Part shown: piece after piece, positions 6,353 to 6,723 of the stretch
Position numbering within the stretch: position 1 is the stretch's first letter
Layout of the letters: every line of letters begins with the position of its first letter
Assembly (NCBI GenBank): GCA_946566415.1
Contig: CAMNWW010000119.1
Span: 1 to 6,723 of the forward strand
DNA from: an uncultured Lachnospiraceae bacterium
GTDB lineage: Bacteria > Bacillota > Clostridia > Lachnospirales > Lachnospiraceae
Direction: 5' to 3'
DNA length: 6,723 nt
Made by a program: the position numbers and the translations under genes
Notes under the pieces: generated by a model
Seen by the model: the letters and a program-made list of their open reading frames with translations, nothing else
What the model was told of the DNA's origin: nothing
Database searches by the model: none

Positions 6353-6723
6353 CACGACCCTGCCTTTCGCGGCCGAACGATAGAATTTGAGAGCAGTGTG
6401 GAGGAAGTTACGGTTAACATTGATATTGAACTGTTCCGCCGCGCTGTTATAAACCTTATTGTCAATGCGCTTACGCACAATCCGCCGGAAACAAAAGTGA
6501 CAGTGAGAATAGATACAGATACGCAAGGTAAAATAAAGGTCATTGTGAAGGATGACGGAAGAGGTATGGACGAGGAGGAGAAGTCGCGGCTGTTTGAACG
6601 ATATTACAGAGGGACAAATACAAAAGAAAAACCAGAAGGCAGCGGTCTTGGACTCGCCATTGCAAAGCAGATCATAATGCTTCACGGCGGGGAAATTTTT
6701 GTGAAGAGCAGGCTGAATGAGGT
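6353..6723 (+). pseudogene. HATPase_c domain of the same histidine kinase, separated by in-frame stops; runs off the window
   Basis: Reading on in the kinase frame after a second TAA (6350-6352) gives an uninterrupted ATP-binding domain to the window end. It has HDPAFRGRTIEFE, the N box RRAVINLIVNALTHNP, G1 DDGRGMDEEE, F box LFERYYRG, and G2 GSGLGLAIAKQI followed by MLHGGEI. Every expected nucleotide-binding motif is present, so only the link to HisKA is broken. There is no ATG with a good ribosome binding site before the N box; a GTG at 6398 is the only nearby alternative start and is weakly supported. The piece is therefore best read as the 3' part of an interrupted gene, cut by the window edge. 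A sequencing error, a recent pseudogene and a split kinase all remain possible. Confidence 0.8.

Noticed and set aside
6326..6361. A simple single frameshift as the cause of the kinase break
   Set aside because: The frame before and after the defect is the same (both in the frame of 5348), so one indel cannot explain it; compensating indels remain possible but are less economical.
6278..6685. Minus-strand frame (135 codons) opposite the kinase 3' part
   Set aside because: The + strand encodes clear HATPase_c motifs over the same span; the minus frame is a shadow.

Overview
This window looks like chromosomal DNA of an endospore-forming, moderate-GC Gram-positive bacterium, most likely a Lachnospiraceae / Clostridium cluster XIVa member. 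The reasons are the spoVA genes, strong AGGAGG-type ribosome binding sites, and a PhoU-fused Na/Pi cotransporter beside a cytidylate-kinase-like protein. All supported genes lie on the + strand. The genus call is inference from family knowledge; no database was searched.

Layout: (1) 1-1452 is the 3' part of a spoVA operon: a short tail of an upstream gene (possibly spoVAC), complete spoVAD and complete spoVAE. Their products belong to the machinery that moves dipicolinic acid into the forespore and releases it at germination. (2) 1455-1650 is a compact, non-coding, nested inverted-repeat element that starts two bases after the spoVAE stop. A perfect 14-bp outer stem encloses a four-way junction, and one arm of that opens into a three-way junction. 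This is the most unusual feature of the window. (3) 1736-4605 is a housekeeping-type unit: an extended -10 promoter, a MutT-like NUDIX hydrolase, a Na+/phosphate cotransporter with a C-terminal PhoU domain, a cytidylate-kinase-like protein, and a terminator hairpin. The genes are spaced 11-19 nt apart, so co-transcription is likely. (4) 4645-6723 is a two-component system: an OmpR/PhoB-type response regulator overlapping by 11 nt a membrane sensor histidine kinase.

The histidine kinase is broken as written. Two in-frame TAA codons (6332-6334 and 6350-6352) separate the sensor/HAMP/HisKA half from an HATPase_c domain that stays in the same reading frame and keeps its N, G1, F and G2 motifs. 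The gene also runs off the window end. This is either a recent pseudogene, a split kinase, or local sequence error.

Functionally the window joins three unrelated modules (spore DPA transport; phosphate uptake and nucleotide metabolism; signal transduction). The structured element marks the boundary between the first two, and the 4578-4605 hairpin marks the boundary between the last two. I see no tRNA, rRNA, CRISPR array, transposase or phage gene.
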